DNA of 36,076 nt from CAYLYP01 sp964387795 (GCA_964387795.1 CAYLYP010000026.1:1-36076), one strand, 5' to 3'. Shown: positions 20,354-28,693, counted from the first letter of the stretch. Program-made: numbers and translations. The notes: a model not told the origin generated them from the letters alone.

Positions 20354-20833
20354 ATGACAACAACAGACACATCGGCTGACACCTATCTGTCATTCATGAT
20401 AGACAACGAATTCTTTGCTGTAACTGTTGGCAAAGTCCTTGAAGTGCTCCAAAAGCAAAAGATTACAAGGGTGCCAAATGTTACTGATGACATCGTTGGG
20501 GTGACCAACTTCAGGGGGGACATAATCCCGGTATTTGAAACCCGTACACGTTTTGGCCTGCCTAACAGAGGAGCCCAGGATAAGCATGTCATCATTGTGA
20601 TTGAAATAACTGTTAATAATAGCACTTCAACCATCGGGGCTATGGCAGACAAGGTTAAAGATGTTATCACTATTGAGAAAAAAGACATTTTGGAAGTACC
20701 CAAAATGAGCAATAAAATCAAAGAAGAACTCATTTCTGGAATCTATAAACAACATGATGACTACATCATGTTACTGGATGTGGATAAGATGTTCTCTGAG
20801 CAGGAAGTCCAGGCTATATCCGAAATCAGTTGA
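20354..20833 (+). CDS. cheW: CheW coupling protein
   Basis: 159 residues, a single CheW domain: SFMIDNEFFAVTVGKVLEV at the N-terminus, then the conserved VPNVTDDIVGVTNFRGDIIPVF block. Known role: links the receptor tip to the CheA P5 domain in the signalling array. It begins 11 bases after the receptor gene and is the last gene of the operon, followed by a hairpin terminator. The acidic C-terminal helix (KMFSEQEVQAISEIS) is typical of CheW. Confidence 0.95.
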   Translation: MTTTDTSADTYLSFMIDNEFFAVTVGKVLEVLQKQKITRVPNVTDDIVGVTNFRGDIIPVFETRTRFGLPNRGAQDKHVIIVIEITVNNSTSTIGAMADKVKDVITIEKKDILEVPKMSNKIKEELISGIYKQHDDYIMLLDVDKMFSEQEVQAISEIS

Positions 20834-20862
20834 CAGAATTTGTGTTGTGTCTTTTTTCACTA

Positions 20863-20899
20863 ACAGGCTCCTCTTCATATAAGGGGAGCCTGTCTTTCT
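20863..20899 (+). terminator. Terminator of the chemosensory operon
   Basis: ACAGGCTCC pairs with GGAGCCTGT (ending at 20893), with extra G-U pairing inside the stem, followed by CTTTCTATT. It lies 29 bases after the cheW stop codon. Confidence 0.75.
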
Positions 20900-20944
20900 A
20901 TTAAAATCCCAAAATATGTGCTGTTATAATATTTAATAAATCAC

Positions 20945-20978
20945 TTGCATCTTAATTTCGCAAAACCTATTATCTTTG
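20945..20978 (+). promoter_or_regulatory. Bacteroidota-type promoter for the outer-membrane protein gene
   Basis: TTG at 20945-20947, a 23-base spacer, then a perfect TATCTTTG at 20971-20978. This is 19 bases upstream of the ATG, giving a very short leader. The spacer is at the long end of the usual range. Confidence 0.65.
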
Positions 20979-20997
20979 ATTTATAATACTCTAAACG

Positions 20998-21975
20998 ATG
21001 AAAATCAAATCAATTTATACTATTATTCTTTTTCTGTTAGTTTCTTTTAATGGTGTTTCCCAAAACATCCAGAAAGAAAACTTTTTGGATCAAAAAAAAA
21101 CCCGCATTATCATAAAAAGAAGCTATTCTTCTTTGTATAATGAAGAACCTATTAAAATATATAACGAAGATTTTGTTTTTGGTTATCTGGATGCATCTAA
21201 AGAAATGGTGCTTGAGCTCCCTTGTGATCACAAAAATGTAATCTATCTTCAAACTGCATTTCAGATTGACAGCATCACCTATCCCGGAGAACCCTATCAT
21301 TCATATTATTATAATGTCAAATTGATCAATAAAGACAATCATCCACAATTCACTTTAAGCTTTGAAAAAGAAGTAAAACCTTTACCAGAAGATACACCTG
21401 AAAACTTTTATATCCAAAAAGGCCTTAATACTTCTCTCCCTGTCAATATTTCAATGGCGTTTGGCTTATGTAATTCATATAGCTTAAAGAATAACACTTT
21501 CTCTACACAAGAATATCCTGATTCAACACAAGTCCCTTTTAAACATAACTATGTTTCACTTGAATTTACGTATCTCACCGACAATCATATTGGTGTTGGA
21601 GTGCCTTTGTTCATTGAGTGGGGAAACAGGAATTACTTTAAGGATGATACTACAGGCATTACTGAAGAAAACAACATCTTCACAGTTGGCCCTGCCATTA
21701 CATATCGTTTCGTTTCCAATAACAAGCGCTTTATTGCCAGTGCAAATCTGGGTATCATGTTTATTTACAATAGTTCGTATGTCAAAAGTTCAATTTCTTA
21801 TTCCTTTGAAGACATATCGTATGGAGTACAGGGAGGTGTTAAATTTGGCTATGCTTTTAGCTCCAACATGTCAATATTTATTGAAAGCAGGGCTATAAAA
21901 GACTTCAAGCAAAAGAATGACAGGCTGAATTATGACCTGTTTTTTGCAGGGGCCGGATTGGGTCTTCATTTTTAG
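20998..21975 (+). CDS. Predicted outer-membrane beta-barrel protein
   Basis: 325 residues. A signal peptide (IYTIILFLLVSFNGVSQ) is cut near residue 22. Residues about 25-135 form a beta-rich periplasmic or plug-like part. From about 145 the sequence alternates hydrophobic and polar residues in amphipathic strands (PVNISMAFGLCNSYSL, YVSLEFTYLTDNHIGVGVPLFIEWG, FAGAGLGLHF) and ends in Phe, as expected for a barrel inserted by BamA. Conserved domain identity is uncertain; it resembles the small OMP_b-brl families of Bacteroidota. It has its own promoter and sits between a chemosensory operon and glutamine synthetase. Function unknown. Confidence 0.8.
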   Translation: MKIKSIYTIILFLLVSFNGVSQNIQKENFLDQKKTRIIIKRSYSSLYNEEPIKIYNEDFVFGYLDASKEMVLELPCDHKNVIYLQTAFQIDSITYPGEPYHSYYYNVKLINKDNHPQFTLSFEKEVKPLPEDTPENFYIQKGLNTSLPVNISMAFGLCNSYSLKNNTFSTQEYPDSTQVPFKHNYVSLEFTYLTDNHIGVGVPLFIEWGNRNYFKDDTTGITEENNIFTVGPAITYRFVSNNKRFIASANLGIMFIYNSSYVKSSISYSFEDISYGVQGGVKFGYAFSSNMSIFIESRAIKDFKQKNDRLNYDLFFAGAGLGLHF

Positions 21976-22042
21976 CACTTCACTTAAAAATGAGTCTTTT
22001 ACTGAATTTCATTCTAATATGTTTTAAAGATTTACAATACCC

Positions 22043-22072
22043 TTGCCAATTCTTTTTTTTTATTTAAGTTTG
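22043..22072 (+). promoter_or_regulatory. Promoter of the glutamine synthetase gene
   Basis: TTG at 22043-22045, a 19-base spacer, then a perfect TAAGTTTG at 22065-22072, 22 bases before the ATG. This matches the Bacteroidota primary-sigma consensus in both sequence and spacing. Confidence 0.8.
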
Positions 22073-22094
22073 CCTAATTTTAAAACATAGTAAT

Positions 22095-23579
22095 ATGAAT
22101 GAAGTTCATTATAAACTAAATCCTAACCCTTTGGTTAGATATCTCCAAAAGCCTGCCAGCGAATTTACAAAAGCAGACATCATTAAATTTATTGAAAATA
22201 ATGGGGTGGAAATGGTGAATTTCCGCTATGTCGCTGCTGACGGACGACTTAAGACATTAAACTTTGTCATTCAAAGCAAAGACCATCTTGAAAGTATCCT
22301 TTCCTGTGGCGAAAGAGTGGATGGCAGTAGCCTGTTTACATTTCTTGAAGCTGGCTCAAGCGACCTGTATGTAGTTCCACGTTTTAAAACTGCTTTCCTT
22401 AATCCCTTCAGCGAAGTGCCAAGTATTGATATTCTTTGTTCCTATTTTGACAAAGATGGAAATCCATTGGCAAGCGCTCCTGAAAACATTATGCGTAAAG
22501 CCCATAAGGCATTGCTTGATACATCAGGATACAGCCTTGATGTAATGGGTGAAATAGAGTATTATATCATTAGTGAAAAAGACCCCTTATACAAAGCTAC
22601 CGACCAGAAAGGGTACCATGAGTCAGCTCCATTTGTTAAATGGGAGCAACTTCGTATTGATGCCATGAGGGCTATTGCACAAACAGGGGGCATGATAAAA
22701 TACAGCCACTCCGAAGTAGGTAACTTCTCTGACGAGAACTATGAATATGAACAAAACGAGATTGAGTTTTTGCCTACCAACGTTGAAGATGCTGCCGACC
22801 AACTGATAATTGCTAAATGGATCCTCCGTCAGATTGCATTCCAGTATGGCGTTACTGTAAGCTTTGCCCCCAAAATCACCGTAGGGAAGGCCGGTAGCGG
22901 GATGCATATCCACATGCGGCCAATGAAGGATGGCAAGAATGCAACAATTGAAAATGGAGCTATTAGCGATACTGCTAAAAAAATTATCGCCGGGATCCTC
23001 GATATTGCCCCTGCCCTTCCTACCAGCTATTTCCGTTTGGTGCCTCACCAGGAAGCTCCTACAAATGTCTGCTGGGGCGAACGTAACCGTTCGACATTAA
23101 TCCGTGTGCCCCTGGGATGGGTAGGTGCCAGTGATATGATTAAAAAACAAAATCCCCTTGAAATTGAAAAACTTGCCGATTTTAGCCACAAACAAACCTT
23201 TGAGTTCAGGTGCCCGGATGGCTCTGCTGACATTTATCTTCTGATTGCAGGATTGTGCGTTGGCGCAAGGCATGGCTTTGAAATGCCAGATGCCCTTGAT
23301 TTTGCTAAAAAAACTTACGTAGATGTCAATATCTTCCATGAAGAGCATAAGCATAAAGCACAACAGCTTGCCCAATTGCCTTACTCATGTAAAAAAGCGG
23401 CTGAATATATAAGAAAGTATTCTGATGTTTTCCTTCAACATGATGTATTTACAATTAACATTATTGAAGGTATTGCCAAAAAACTGGAAAGCTTTAAGGA
23501 TGAAAACCTTCGGGAATCCATATCAAACAATAGCGAAGAAACCATGAAACTGGTGCTAAGGTATCTGCACTGCGGTTAA
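22095..23579 (+). CDS. glnA: Glutamine synthetase (type I fold)
   Basis: 494 residues. The beta-grasp N-terminal domain (about 30-115) includes NFRYVAADGRLK and the GERVDGSSLFTF block. The catalytic domain has the metal-ligand GEIEYYI, the ammonium/glutamate-site GSGMHIHMRP, the ATP-loop string NRSTLIRVPLGW and the C-terminal FEFRCPDGSADIYLLIAGL. Known reaction: glutamate + ammonia + ATP to glutamine in the cytoplasm. The length is close to GlnA. I see no NLYDLPPEE-type adenylylation loop, so GlnE-style control is unlikely. It has a strong promoter and a strong terminator, so it is monocistronic. A related gamma-glutamyl ligase is a less likely alternative because the active-site blocks match GS. 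Confidence 0.9.
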   Translation: MNEVHYKLNPNPLVRYLQKPASEFTKADIIKFIENNGVEMVNFRYVAADGRLKTLNFVIQSKDHLESILSCGERVDGSSLFTFLEAGSSDLYVVPRFKTAFLNPFSEVPSIDILCSYFDKDGNPLASAPENIMRKAHKALLDTSGYSLDVMGEIEYYIISEKDPLYKATDQKGYHESAPFVKWEQLRIDAMRAIAQTGGMIKYSHSEVGNFSDENYEYEQNEIEFLPTNVEDAADQLIIAKWILRQIAFQYGVTVSFAPKITVGKAGSGMHIHMRPMKDGKNATIENGAISDTAKKIIAGILDIAPALPTSYFRLVPHQEAPTNVCWGERNRSTLIRVPLGWVGASDMIKKQNPLEIEKLADFSHKQTFEFRCPDGSADIYLLIAGLCVGARHGFEMPDALDFAKKTYVDVNIFHEEHKHKAQQLAQLPYSCKKAAEYIRKYSDVFLQHDVFTINIIEGIAKKLESFKDENLRESISNNSEETMKLVLRYLHCG

Positions 23580-23588
23580 CCAAACATC

Positions 23589-23618
23589 AAACCGGCAACG
23601 AAAATTGCCGGTTTTTTT
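23589..23618 (+). terminator. Terminator of the glutamine synthetase gene
   Basis: AAACCGGCAA pairs perfectly with TTGCCGGTTT around CGAAAA, followed by TTTT, 9 bases past the stop codon. Confidence 0.9.
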
Positions 23619-23624
23619 ATTTTA

Positions 23625-23853
23625 TAGGGTCTGCTGAAAAAGTCTTTAAGGTATCAGATGCGAGGCGACAAGGCGAAATTGTATAATAATACTATGAGCC
23701 GATGGCAACGAAGCAGATGATGCTTTAAAGACTAACGCAAACAAGATGAAAACATAGTAGCACCTTCGAAAATGAATCATTGCGCACAGTATATGTAATT
23801 GGCGTTGTAAGTGATATACATCCTGATTGTTAAGTGTTTTTCAGCAGACCCTA
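23625..23853. mobile_element. 229-bp non-coding element with 17-bp terminal inverted repeats (MITE-like)
   Basis: The ends are perfect inverted repeats: TAGGGTCTGCTGAAAAA (23625-23641) and its complement (23837-23853). No coding frame lies inside. An inner inverted pair, AGTCTTTAA near 23641 and TTAAAGACT near 23725, could extrude a secondary stem. The outermost TA on each side could be a TA target duplication, as made by IS630/mariner transposases (inference). The right end supplies the stop codon of the minus-strand glycosyltransferase. The first 50 or so bases of its right end recur, inverted, at 35987. Confidence 0.8.
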
Positions 23854-24813
23854 TTGTAGCTTGCTAAAGCAGGTAGTCCCTTTATCCTTTGGCCAAAAGA
23901 AAACAAAACCTAAGATTACAAAAACATCACGCAGGGGAAAATAGGCCAATCGGATAAAAAACTCATACCATGGCCTGCCCTTAAGCCCAAAAGACTTTAA
24001 ACCAACAACAGCTATATACAAAAAGAAAATCCATCCTTTCATAAAAAAAAGTGCTGCCCCGAAGAAAAAAAGCATTCCCAAAAGGCTGTATTCCCTCCTG
24101 AGAAACAAACGAAGCAGGTCTTTATCGAATAAATGCTTCCTGTATAAAAATGGCCGGGCAAATAATACGCTCCCATCTGCCAACATCTTAAAACTTCTTC
24201 GCGGGTGAAGGTATGAAACTGTATGGTGCTTTACAATAACATCATCAATGATTGCAGGTTCAATCCCACTCCTTTTCAAACGGATAAATAAATCATAATC
24301 CTCTCCTCCCGGTTTTCGGAAAGCTTCATCATATCCCCCAATCGTTTCTATCATCGAACGCTTTATGATAAACCAACCATAAGTTGAAGGAAATATCCTT
24401 TTCTTTATTTCTATAAGGTTTTTGGAAATGAACTCCCCCTTATAGGTATAAAACCAATCCTCGTGGTTCCCGATAAAAAATCCTTTTTCTAAAATATTTT
24501 CATCATTAATGATTGCCTTAAAAAACATCGGGTTCAGTTCGTTGTCCCCATCAATAAAGCAAATCATCTCATTCCCTGCCATCTTCCATCCAACATTCCG
24601 CCCGGCAGCAGGGCTCCCTCCCTGTTCGATCTCATAGATGCAAATCCCATCATAGCTCTTTGCAATTGCAATACTATCATCTGAAGAGGCTGAATCAACA
24701 TATATAACTTCACTCCCACTCAGTTCGTTCAATTCGATTGCCTTATAAATGCTATCAAAACACCGCCTAAGGTTCTTTCCTTCATTTTTGCCTATCACTA
24801 CAAAAGATATCAT
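23851..24813 (-). CDS. Glycosyltransferase family 2 with C-terminal membrane segments
   Basis: 320 residues. The GT-A nucleotide-sugar domain begins at residue 1 (ISFVVIGKNEGKNLRRCFDSI), with VDSASSDDS, GRNVGW and the metal-binding DxD in CFIDGDNEL. GGEDYDLFIRLKRSG supplies the acidic acceptor-side motif. Two hydrophobic stretches (about 232-265 and 285-308) would anchor it to the inner membrane. It is the last gene of the polysaccharide cluster and starts 2 bases after the preceding GT2. Oddity: its TAG stop is the first three bases of the terminal repeat of the 23625-23853 element, so the last residues (about KLQ) may differ from the ancestral end. The sugar transferred is unknown. Confidence 0.92.
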   Translation of the reverse strand: MISFVVIGKNEGKNLRRCFDSIYKAIELNELSGSEVIYVDSASSDDSIAIAKSYDGICIYEIEQGGSPAAGRNVGWKMAGNEMICFIDGDNELNPMFFKAIINDENILEKGFFIGNHEDWFYTYKGEFISKNLIEIKKRIFPSTYGWFIIKRSMIETIGGYDEAFRKPGGEDYDLFIRLKRSGIEPAIIDDVIVKHHTVSYLHPRRSFKMLADGSVLFARPFLYRKHLFDKDLLRLFLRREYSLLGMLFFFGAALFFMKGWIFFLYIAVVGLKSFGLKGRPWYEFFIRLAYFPLRDVFVILGFVFFWPKDKGTTCFSKLQ

Positions 24814-24815
24814 TG

Positions 24816-25727
24816 CTATTTGAGTTTAAACCTTACAGGCCTCCTATCGAAAATCCAATCAATTGTTGCTGCAAAGATGGCACTCAGGTTAATGAAAAAT
24901 GTCCCTTTTCTTAAGCCCTCTTTCATTGATTTAAAAGCGTAAACAAGGTAACGTTTCAGGATCATGCCATGATAAACAACAGGCTTCCCGGAAAGCCTCC
25001 TGTAACGGTTTGCAACAAATAAAAAATTTCGTATATAAAAATACGTAAAAAAAGCTGACCACCTTACATTGGTTGCCGTTTTAAGGTGCCCTGCCTGCAA
25101 TTCATCAACCAGCACGCTTGGCATCCCTTTTTCCCATGCCCTTAAGGATAAATCAACCTCTTCAAAGTAAATATAATAAGCCTCATCTATCAGTCCTGTC
25201 TTTTTAAGCTGCTTACACCTAATTAGCATAAAACAACCCGGAACAAAGTCAACAAATGTAACTCCCTCAACTTTTCCGTTATTCTTCAGGGTATTAAACA
25301 TGCCACCAAACAAATCAATCCCTTTGTGTTCTTCTTTAAAGCCTTCTCCTTCTTTTAACAGAAGGCCAAAAGCAAAAACATCATCCAATCCGGGTTCTGA
25401 TGTTTTATCTATAAGTTTAGTGATTAGTGCAGGATCAAAAAGGTAGGTGTCATTATCAAGGCTTAAAACAAAGTCTGCATGCTGCTTTATGGCATATTGA
25501 AACCCAATATTACGTGCAGCTGCCAGTCCGATGTTGTGTTGATTTTCAATAATTAAAATATCTGATGACAGGCTTTTTACATAATCAATGGATTCATCTG
25601 TTGAACCATTATCTATCAATTGGATCTTTAAATTGCAATAATCCTGGCCTAACAAAAGAGGTAGTGTTTCCTTAAGCAGCGCAAGCCCGTTATAATTGAG
25701 CATTTGTACAAAAACAAGTGGCTTCAT
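24816..25727 (-). CDS. Glycosyltransferase family 2 (rhamnosyltransferase-like)
   Basis: 303 residues. N-terminal GT-A fold: VQMLNYNGLALLKETLPLLL, LIDNGSTDESIDYV, NIGLAAARNIGF, and the DxD motif in LSLDNDTYL. Later come GCFMLIRCKQLKKTGLIDEAYYIYFEEVDLSLR, the aspartate-rich acceptor motif typical of WcaA/RfbF-type rhamnosyltransferases, and a C-terminal amphipathic tail. Its ATG overlaps the stop of the preceding GT4 gene (ATGA, 4 bases), so translation is coupled. Donor and acceptor cannot be deduced; rhamnose is only a family analogy. Confidence 0.93.
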   Translation of the reverse strand: MKPLVFVQMLNYNGLALLKETLPLLLGQDYCNLKIQLIDNGSTDESIDYVKSLSSDILIIENQHNIGLAAARNIGFQYAIKQHADFVLSLDNDTYLFDPALITKLIDKTSEPGLDDVFAFGLLLKEGEGFKEEHKGIDLFGGMFNTLKNNGKVEGVTFVDFVPGCFMLIRCKQLKKTGLIDEAYYIYFEEVDLSLRAWEKGMPSVLVDELQAGHLKTATNVRWSAFFTYFYIRNFLFVANRYRRLSGKPVVYHGMILKRYLVYAFKSMKEGLRKGTFFINLSAIFAATIDWIFDRRPVRFKLK

Positions 25728-26938
25728 GGCTTCATGTTTAACAAGTGTTTATAAACATCACCAATATATCCGCTAAAGCGCTCAACAGTATGTTCAGCAG
25801 TAACAAACGCATGCCCCCGTTCACCAAGTTCTTTACATAATACCGGATTGTCAATTAAGAATTCTATCTTCCCGGCAAGCTCTTCCGGCTTAAAACCTGT
25901 AATAAGCCCAAATTCTTTACGGATAAAAGTTGCTGAATCAGGGGTTTCAGTGCTTATCAAAGCATTTTTGCAGGCAAGGGCTTCCAATGTGGACTGCTCA
26001 GGGAAGCTCCCATAAGAGGCAAGGCTGCAAAACACTTTTGAGCCGGAAAACACTTCATAAGGATTGACAGAATACCCAAAGAGTATTTTATCACTTAAAC
26101 CATATTCTTCAAGAAAGCTTATTATACGCTTTTTCAATGGGCCATCCCCATACATCTCAAAAACAATATCATCCCTTTTTCTCAGGATAAGCTGTGCCGC
26201 CTCTAAAAACAGCAAAGGGTTCTTTAATGGGTCAAGCCGGGCTAAAAAAACAACCCTGTTCTGTTTCTCCCTTTCAAAAGCCTTTGAATAATCCGTAAAC
26301 GAACATGGGGCCATAAATAATGGCTGCTGCTTTTTCAGCAGTCCTGCATTTTCTAAAATATCCTTATATGGCTTGCATTGAACTTCTATGGCATCTGCCT
26401 GCATTATTACCCAGGGCAGAAATGATGGATTGTTCCTGTAAATCCGGTTCTCTAAAAAACGTCCTCCAGGCTCAACATAGGACATTACAAATAAAACCTT
26501 TGAATAAACCTTTCTAACTAAAGTACATTCGGTCAAACCATCCCATAATCCATGCAAAAGATGAATATCTTCTTTTTTAATTACTTTTATTAATCTTAAA
26601 ACATTAATTATCAAATAAAATGGAAAAAATAGTGAGCTAATATATTTGTAATTTGTAAGTATATATTTTGCTTTATCAGCGTATTTTCTAAAAGCCCCTT
26701 TTTTTAATAAACTGAATTTAGCTCCCAATACTATAATCTTTTCACTATCATCTAAAGTGGGGTATTGCGCCAATAAGGATTGGTACTTCTCCCTTGAAAG
26801 TATCAGGAGGAAGTCAATGCCTGGAATAGGATGTCTTTTAGTATATAAAAAGAAATTGGTGAAGCGCTTTTCCACCCCACCAATTCCTTTCCCACCAAGC
26901 ATAATGATGGCGATATGTCTAATTGTCTGTCCTGACAC
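25724..26938 (-). CDS. Glycosyltransferase family 4 (GT-B fold)
   Basis: About 404 residues. The N-terminal Rossmann half starts IRHIAIIMLGGKGIGGVEKRF. The C-terminal half has VVFLARLDPLKNPLLFLEAA, FEMYGDGPLKKRI and the donor-binding GSFPEQSTLEALACKNALIS (an E-x7-E-like pattern). Start choice: there is no ATG before the first strand. I prefer GTG at 26938, preceded by AGGAGGT, which is unusual for this phylum. GTG at 26965 is the alternative; both overlap the end of the SUMF1-fold gene. The next gene overlaps by 4 bases. Inferred role: addition of a sugar during assembly of the surface glycan. No membrane segment was clearly identified. Confidence 0.9.
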   Translation of the reverse strand: MSGQTIRHIAIIMLGGKGIGGVEKRFTNFFLYTKRHPIPGIDFLLILSREKYQSLLAQYPTLDDSEKIIVLGAKFSLLKKGAFRKYADKAKYILTNYKYISSLFFPFYLIINVLRLIKVIKKEDIHLLHGLWDGLTECTLVRKVYSKVLFVMSYVEPGGRFLENRIYRNNPSFLPWVIMQADAIEVQCKPYKDILENAGLLKKQQPLFMAPCSFTDYSKAFEREKQNRVVFLARLDPLKNPLLFLEAAQLILRKRDDIVFEMYGDGPLKKRIISFLEEYGLSDKILFGYSVNPYEVFSGSKVFCSLASYGSFPEQSTLEALACKNALISTETPDSATFIRKEFGLITGFKPEELAGKIEFLIDNPVLCKELGERGHAFVTAEHTVERFSGYIGDVYKHLLNMKP

Positions 26939-28613
26939 CCCTACCTCCTGATTGCCAGTTATCACTTCTGTGATTCAAAAAAGCGTTTATTCTTTCACGG
27001 TCAGAAATCCTCAGAACCCTTCTATTAATATTAAATGACCCACCCCTAAAACCAATTCTAACCGGCCAGTTAAATTCAGATTTAGGATCCCCTAAGGTAT
27101 TAAGCTCCCCATCTCCATGGTTTCCGGTGAATAACCTGCTTGTCATATATAGTCCATTACTCACTGATACAGCCGCTTCAGTAAGGTTGCCCGACAATTC
27201 CATGACCCCATAATAAGATGCACCTGAAGTAATCCTGGTACTCCCATCTTTTGCAAACACCCCTGTCCTGAAAGGCCCTGTTATATATGCTGACGGTGCA
27301 GCATGACTGGTATTGGCATCCACAGGATTAATAATGGCTTCACTTTCGGAACCTGGACTGGATTGGCTGGCTACAGGACCATCAACCCTTATTGTGGTAG
27401 TGAACCCTTCCCCATTGGCCCAAAGATCCAATCCGGCAGGCTGCCCTGCTCCCCTGGCTGCTTTTTCAAATTCAAGCTCTGTCATAGGTCTCAATCCTGC
27501 CCAAAACAAATAGGCCTGCAAATCGGAATACTGAGCTGAACCATTTGCTCCCATAAAATTACATGCCACATGCTTCCCATCATCAATATCATCAGCAACC
27601 CCATTGCCATTCAAATCGCAAAAGAAATATAAAGGATCAATGGTGTTAATGCCTGCTGTATTTACCCTGATCCCGTTACGGTAACTTTCGCCTGTCATTG
27701 GGGAGCCGGTTGCCACTCTTACTGTAGGAGTATTTGTCATTACATAAACATTTGTAATGGTGGCTCCACTAATATCTGTAGCTACCCTCTTTTTCTGCTG
27801 GGTTCGGTTCAGGGTATTCAGAAAATCAACATATTGTTGCTGTGTAAGCTCATACTTCATCATATAAAAAGCCTGAAAGCCTTTTGGAAATGCCTGTGGC
27901 AGTGCCTGTTCCTGGGCATCGTTAAAATCGTCATTGGGATTATCTGAAGAAGTGTTTGATGTAACTGCATTGTGGTTCCCAAGGTTTCCGGGGGTGCTTC
28001 CACCCAACACAATGGCATCTTCGCTGGCAACAAGATAAGGGACTGATTTGTCATTAATATCTTCCATAATCAGGTTAAACTGTTTCCTTACCTCTGCTGT
28101 GTTTCCTTCATCCCCAAGGTAGAAAGAACCTTGTGGAATATATACCATTTCAATGGCAAATACTTTAACTTCAATTCCTGTTAGTTCAACCACACCATCA
28201 AATCCATAATCCCACCTTAATAAGATGTCTTCCCAATTGTTGGATCCAATTCCATTGGCACTTTTTAGGATAAACAAACCTTTTTTATCAGCAGGTAGTT
28301 TTAATGCAGCACCCTCGGGAACAGAATGCCCGCTGGCACGCAAGGTAGCATGTTTCCATACCCCTGTTTGGGATTTATACTTCATAAATACCCAAACAGC
28401 ATCATGGTTAAAAGGAGCCTGATTGCCATCTCCCGGAAGGTCAACCCTCCAGGAATTCTCCCAGGCCACTCCAAAAGAGATATCAACAGTTTCAGTTCCG
28501 GTATTCTGGTTTACCAAAACAGGCTGACTTGTTATCTTTAAATTATTCGCTAAAAGCATATTCCCTGATACCATCAAGGCAAGCCCCACAAGAAAAGATA
28601 ATTTTTTATTCAT
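26919..28613 (-). CDS. Secreted SUMF1/FGE-fold protein lacking catalytic cysteines
   Basis: 564 residues from ATG 28613; the longer frame to 28655 would hide the signal peptide (KKLSFLVGLALMVSGNMLLA). N-terminal beta domain about 22-165, then the SUMF1 (formylglycine-generating enzyme) domain about 168-564, opening EMVYIPQGSFYLGDEGN and closing IGFRGGSFNINRR ... GGRGVRTDN. In true FGEs the C-terminal part carries paired catalytic cysteines. Here the only cysteines I see are in YFFCDLNGNG and HVACNFMG, mid-domain, so sulfatase activation is unlikely. It resembles structural SUMF1 proteins of Bacteroidota (GldJ/GldK type) but lacks an obvious lipobox. It has its own promoter and sits inside a glycan cluster. 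Inferred role: exported scaffold, calcium- or glycan-binding. Confidence 0.87.
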   Translation of the reverse strand: MNKKLSFLVGLALMVSGNMLLANNLKITSQPVLVNQNTGTETVDISFGVAWENSWRVDLPGDGNQAPFNHDAVWVFMKYKSQTGVWKHATLRASGHSVPEGAALKLPADKKGLFILKSANGIGSNNWEDILLRWDYGFDGVVELTGIEVKVFAIEMVYIPQGSFYLGDEGNTAEVRKQFNLIMEDINDKSVPYLVASEDAIVLGGSTPGNLGNHNAVTSNTSSDNPNDDFNDAQEQALPQAFPKGFQAFYMMKYELTQQQYVDFLNTLNRTQQKKRVATDISGATITNVYVMTNTPTVRVATGSPMTGESYRNGIRVNTAGINTIDPLYFFCDLNGNGVADDIDDGKHVACNFMGANGSAQYSDLQAYLFWAGLRPMTELEFEKAARGAGQPAGLDLWANGEGFTTTIRVDGPVASQSSPGSESEAIINPVDANTSHAAPSAYITGPFRTGVFAKDGSTRITSGASYYGVMELSGNLTEAAVSVSNGLYMTSRLFTGNHGDGELNTLGDPKSEFNWPVRIGFRGGSFNINRRVLRISDRERINAFLNHRSDNWQSGGRGVRTDN

Positions 28614-28693
28614 GAGATATTCTTTTTTGAACCAATCTGTTTCCCTACAATCCAAATAACAGTTTTGCGTATCAGATTGTTTTATTTTAACTA

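Noticed and set aside
23625..23853. Complete insertion sequence
   Set aside because: Only 229 bases with no transposase frame; only terminal repeats are present.
26919..28613. Functional formylglycine-generating enzyme activating sulfatases
   Set aside because: No cysteines are seen in the C-terminal catalytic region and there is no sulfatase gene nearby.
28614..28655. Longer N-terminus (14 extra codons) for the SUMF1-fold protein
   Set aside because: It would place charged residues before the signal peptide; ATG 28613 gives a standard secretion signal.
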